Assembly: GCA_964568355.1 (NCBI GenBank)
Contig: CAZMRK010000028.1
Span: 1 to 6,718, forward strand
Direction of reading: 5' to 3'
DNA length: 6,718 nt
From: JAJPJX01 sp964568355
Lineage (GTDB): Bacteria > Acidobacteriota > Terriglobia > Bryobacterales > Bryobacteraceae
Part shown: piece by piece, positions 6,680 through 6,718 of the stretch
Layout of the letters: each line of letters starts with the position of its first letter
Position numbering within the stretch: position 1 is the stretch's first letter
Position numbers and translations under genes: made by a program
The notes under the pieces: generated by a model
The model's database searches: none
Told to the model about the DNA's origin: nothing
The model's input: the letters and a program-made list of their open reading frames with translations, nothing else

Positions 6680-6718
6680 GGAACGGTAACGCGCCAGCCA
6701 ACAAACAACCCTGTGTCA

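Noticed and set aside
1..6718. SusC/SusD-type glycan uptake locus, CRISPR, tRNA, rRNA or insertion sequence
   Set aside because: No SusD-like gene, repeat-spacer array, RNA gene signature, transposase or terminal inverted repeats could be found.

Overview
The window is almost entirely two large paralogous genes read on the minus strand, both encoding outer-membrane TonB-dependent receptors of the Oar-like type: signal peptide, carboxypeptidase-regulatory-like (CarboxypepD_reg) domain, plug, then a very large beta-barrel. Receptors of about 1100 residues with this N-terminal domain, without a SusD partner, in DNA of moderately high GC, and in neighbouring copies, are typical of Acidobacteriota such as the Solibacter/Bryobacter group. 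That assignment is an inference from family style; there is no rRNA or marker gene here.

Layout, right to left in the direction of transcription: 6582-6718 has no supportable gene, only a weak terminator-like structure. A good sigma-70-like promoter lies at 6553-6581. A noncoding leader of about 355 nt (6190-6546) follows; it contains a perfect 8-bp stem-loop and an unusual Shine-Dalgarno-like sequence with no start codon. The complete receptor gene is 2836-6189; I place its start at a GTG with a near-ideal ribosome binding site rather than at the upstream ATG at 6213. The 245-bp gap 2591-2835 holds three hairpins, including a long one 7 nt after the stop codon, plus a possible promoter and a ribosome binding site. 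The second receptor gene starts at 2590 and runs off the left edge; 863 codons are visible and about 255 are probably missing.

Both proteins should sit in the outer membrane and import, or bind, an unidentified substrate using energy from TonB-ExbBD encoded elsewhere. The hairpins and separate ribosome binding sites suggest that the two genes can be expressed separately, although read-through is possible because no hairpin is followed by a U-run. The long antisense open frames over both genes are codon-aligned shadows and are not annotated. No tRNA, rRNA, CRISPR or recognisable mobile element was seen, and nothing here amounts to a clearly new system. The most interesting points are the long structured leader, the start choice, the hairpin cluster and the contrasts between the paralogues.
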